Source: Candidatus Neomicrothrix sp. UBA2131 (GTDB taxonomy: Bacteria; Actinomycetota; Acidimicrobiia; Acidimicrobiales; MedAcidi-G1). Taken from it: DNA of 14,882 bases. The position numbers and the translations under genes were made by a program. The notes under the pieces are model-generated. The model did not search any database and was not told the DNA's origin. It worked only from the letters and a program-made list of their open reading frames with translations. The stretch lies in the NCBI GenBank assembly GCA_002329075.1, contig DCXR01000004.1, positions 1 to 14,882 of the forward strand. The letters run 5' to 3'. Positions 13,432 to 14,882 of the stretch are shown here, in pieces (positions within the stretch are counted from its first letter, which is position 1; the number at the start of each line of letters is the position of its first letter).

Positions 13432-13448
13432 TCTGACGGACCGTCAGA
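13432..13448. promoter_or_regulatory. Perfect 17-bp palindromic operator upstream of the amidohydrolase
   Basis: TCTGACGG-A-CCGTCAGA is a perfect palindrome with 8-bp arms and a single central base, ending 40 bp before the ATG at 13489. Length, symmetry and position just after a -10-like box fit an operator of a TetR-family or similar dimeric repressor that blocks the start of transcription. No regulator gene is in the window, so the protein would act from elsewhere. A 1-nt loop rules out an RNA hairpin role. I did not find a second perfect copy in the window. Confidence 0.65.
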
Positions 13449-13488
13449 AACTTTCGACCACGGGGAACCCAGCCCCCGCGGAGCCAGC

Positions 13489-14700
13489 ATGCCCGAGATC
13501 CCCCGGATCATCTCAGTCGACGACCACGTCGTCGAACCCCCCGACCTGTGGACGTCCCGCCTGCCGGCGAAGTACCAGGACCGCTGCCCACGCGTCGAGC
13601 GCGACACCGCTGTGTTCAACTTCGAGGGCGGCGTGTTCTCGTACGAGAAGGGCGTCGAGGGCGGCACGCCATGCGACTGGTGGCTCTACGATGACCTCGT
13701 CTACCCGTTCCCGAAGGTCTCGGCGGCCGCCGGTTTCGAAGACCTCGACATCACCCCGGTCACGTTCGACGAGATCCATCCCGCCGGCTGGATCCAGAAG
13801 GATCGCCTGGCGTCCATGGACGAGAACCATGTCGACGTCTCGATCTGCTTCCCGAACGTGCTGCCCCGCTTCTGCGGCCAGACCTTCCACGAGCGGGAGG
13901 ACAAGGATCTCGCCATGCTCTGCGTCCAGGCCTACAACGACTGGATGATCGACGAGTGGTGCGCCGACGAAGGCAGGGGGCGCCTCGTCCCGCTCACGCT
14001 CATCCCCCTCTGGGATCCCACCGCGGCCGCCGCCGAGGTGCACCGGTGCGCCGGGAAGGGCTCTTTCGCCGTGGCGTTCTCGGAGAACCCGTACCCGCTG
14101 GGGCTGCCCTCGATCCACGACAAGGACCGCTTCTGGGATCCGTTCCTCCGGGCCTGCGAGGAGACCGACACGGTCGTCTGCATGCACATCGGGTCGTCCT
14201 CCAAGATGCCCAGCACATCGCCGGATGCCCCGTTCGCCGTCTCGTCCACGCTCACCTTCTCCAATGCCATGGGGTCGATGTGCGACTACATCCTCTCCGG
14301 CGTGTTCGTCCGGTTCCCGAGGCTCCGGATCGCCTACTCCGAGGGTCAGGTCGGCTGGATGCCGTACGTGATCGAGCGCATGGACAAGATCTGGGCCGAG
14401 CGGGGCGATGCCACCTTCGGCATCGACCTCCCCGAGCCACCCAGCACCTACGTCCCCGGCCACATCTGGGGCTGCATCTTCGACGACGAGATCGGCCTGC
14501 ACAACCGGGACATAATCGGCATGGACCAGATCTGCTTCGAGGTCGACTTCCCCCATGCCGACTCGACCTATCCCCACACACTCGAGGTGGCGACGGGGAT
14601 CTGCACGGCAGCAGGCCTCTCCGAAGGGGAGACCTACAAGCTCCTGCGTGGCAACGCCATCGACTGCTTCGGGCTCGAGCGCTTCGGCATCACGGCCTGA
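13489..14700 (+). CDS. Amidohydrolase family protein (PF04909, ACMSD/decarboxylase-like)
   Basis: This 403-aa TIM-barrel protein belongs to the amidohydrolase-2 group that includes ACMSD and gamma-resorcylate decarboxylase, enzymes that break C-C or C-N bonds with one metal ion. The opening SVDDHVVEPPDLW carries D11-x-H13 in place of the HxH or ExH pair. Other likely ligands or catalytic residues are H233 in VVCMHIGSSS and D353 in EVDFPHADSTYP. The usual GH before the late barrel strand is replaced by SEGQVGW. Close relatives are abundant in actinobacteria and mostly lack assigned substrates. The start at 13489 has GGAG 6 nt upstream; an in-frame GTG at 13423 would add 22 residues but would place the operator inside the gene, so I reject it. 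It stands alone behind its own operator, 99 bp after the LLM gene. Confidence 0.9.
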   Translation: MPEIPRIISVDDHVVEPPDLWTSRLPAKYQDRCPRVERDTAVFNFEGGVFSYEKGVEGGTPCDWWLYDDLVYPFPKVSAAAGFEDLDITPVTFDEIHPAGWIQKDRLASMDENHVDVSICFPNVLPRFCGQTFHEREDKDLAMLCVQAYNDWMIDEWCADEGRGRLVPLTLIPLWDPTAAAAEVHRCAGKGSFAVAFSENPYPLGLPSIHDKDRFWDPFLRACEETDTVVCMHIGSSSKMPSTSPDAPFAVSSTLTFSNAMGSMCDYILSGVFVRFPRLRIAYSEGQVGWMPYVIERMDKIWAERGDATFGIDLPEPPSTYVPGHIWGCIFDDEIGLHNRDIIGMDQICFEVDFPHADSTYPHTLEVATGICTAAGLSEGETYKLLRGNAIDCFGLERFGITA

Positions 14701-14713
14701 TTCCGGGATGCTG

Positions 14714-14728
14714 CCCGCAGAGGGCGGG
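14714..14728 (+). terminator. Short GC hairpin after the amidohydrolase
   Basis: CCCGC (14714-14718) pairs with GCGGG (14724-14728) around a 5-nt loop, 14 bp after the amidohydrolase stop. The stem is short and no T-run follows, so it is a weak candidate. It sits just before the next gene's promoter, where a terminator would be expected. Confidence 0.25.
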
Positions 14729-14738
14729 TGCGTTGCCG

Positions 14739-14744
14739 TAACGT
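14739..14744 (+). promoter_or_regulatory. Candidate leaderless -10 (TAACGT) for the terminal lipoprotein
   Basis: TAACGT fits TAnnnT and ends 7 nt before the GTG at 14752, the classic spacing for a leaderless transcript. No Shine-Dalgarno precedes the GTG. Confidence 0.4.
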
Positions 14745-14751
14745 CGTGTTC

Positions 14752-14882
14752 GTGAGGACGTGGCTCCAGGCGCTGTTCGCCGTCGCACTCGTGGCCGCCG
14801 GCTGTGGCGGAGGCTCCAACCCCGGTCCAACCAGCACGACTTCGTCCACGATGACCACCTCGACGACCACTTCGACGACCAC
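14752..14882 (+). CDS. N-terminal fragment of a lipoprotein with Ser/Thr linker, 3'-truncated
   Basis: From GTG at 14752 the frame reads MRTWLQALFAVALVAAGC: one Arg, a hydrophobic stretch and the lipobox-like AAGC with Cys18 as the lipidation site. Mature sequence begins CGGGSNPGP and becomes a Ser/Thr-only linker from about residue 27 to the edge. This is the standard design of an actinobacterial exported lipoprotein whose functional domain lies beyond the window. The domain is therefore unknown. Joined to base 1, the frame would continue into the phosphodiesterase's Thr/Pro linker, but there is no proof they belong together. The 51 bp before it carry a weak hairpin and a leaderless-type -10. 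Confidence 0.75.
   Translation, partial: MRTWLQALFAVALVAAGCGGGSNPGPTSTTSSTMTTSTTTSTT
14844..14882 (+). repeat. Low-complexity Ser/Thr-coding repeat at the right edge
   Basis: The last bases are a run of acc, acg, tcg and act codons, with an imperfect 12-bp period (tcgacgaccact) at the very end. It encodes the lipoprotein linker and continues beyond the window. Like the array at the left edge, it is a likely place for an assembly to stop. Confidence 0.7.

Noticed and set aside
13423..13488. Upstream GTG start adding 22 residues to the amidohydrolase
   Set aside because: It would put the perfect palindrome inside the coding region and overlap the -10; the added residues do not look like family sequence, and the ATG at 13489 has its own GGAG.
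13513..14577. Minus-strand 354-codon frame opposite the amidohydrolase
   Set aside because: It is an antisense shadow; the plus strand carries the recognisable enzyme.

Overview
This 14.9 kb window comes from a high-GC, aerobic actinobacterium. Class Acidimicrobiia is my best guess, from the gene mix: two F420-type luciferase-like oxidoreductases, a TIGR03085/mycothiol-type DinB-fold protein, acyl-CoA enzymes and an ACMSD-like amidohydrolase of a kind common in actinobacteria. This is inferred from families; there is no 16S or marker gene here. Coding density is very high. No gap exceeds about 160 bp, and I see no tRNA, rRNA, CRISPR array, insertion sequence or phage gene. Because GC is so high at third positions, long antisense reading frames run through most genes; I treat them as shadows.

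Layout. (1) 2-976, +: the 3' part of a glycerophosphodiester phosphodiesterase preceded by a Thr/Pro-rich linker made of a perfect 39-bp tandem repeat; its 5' end is outside the window. (2) 980-2955, -: a carotenoid-oxygenase (RPE65) family enzyme followed by a TIGR03085/maleylpyruvate-isomerase-like protein, joined by an ATGA stop/start overlap. (3) 3015-4070, +: a stand-alone MetE-C-like zinc methyl/alkyl-transferase, diverging from the oxygenase. (4) 4080-9279, -: a probable operon read as acyl-CoA dehydrogenase, xanthine/CO-dehydrogenase-type molybdenum large subunit, then AMP-forming acyl-CoA ligase. (5) 9368-10285, -: a Rv2161c-type LLM oxidoreductase, diverging from (6) 10442-13389, +: a gamma-glutamyltransferase-like Ntn hydrolase, a small SRPBCC protein and a second LLM oxidoreductase, closely spaced. 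(7) 13489-14700, +: an ACMSD-like amidohydrolase preceded by a perfect 17-bp palindromic operator. (8) 14752 to the end, +: the start of a lipoprotein with a Ser/Thr-rich linker, cut by the window edge.

Together the genes read as accessory catabolism: oxidative cleavage, CoA activation, dehydrogenation, Mo-dependent hydroxylation, F420-dependent redox steps and amidohydrolase-type C-C or C-N chemistry. A single shared pathway is not shown by the sequence. No transcription factor or transporter is encoded here, so the operator-like palindromes must be served by regulators elsewhere.

The points most worth following are the molybdenum large subunit without its usual FAD and Fe-S partner genes, the perfect operator at 13432-13448, the coupled oxygenase/DinB pair, and the fact that both window ends lie in Thr-rich linkers that would read through in frame if the end were joined to the start.
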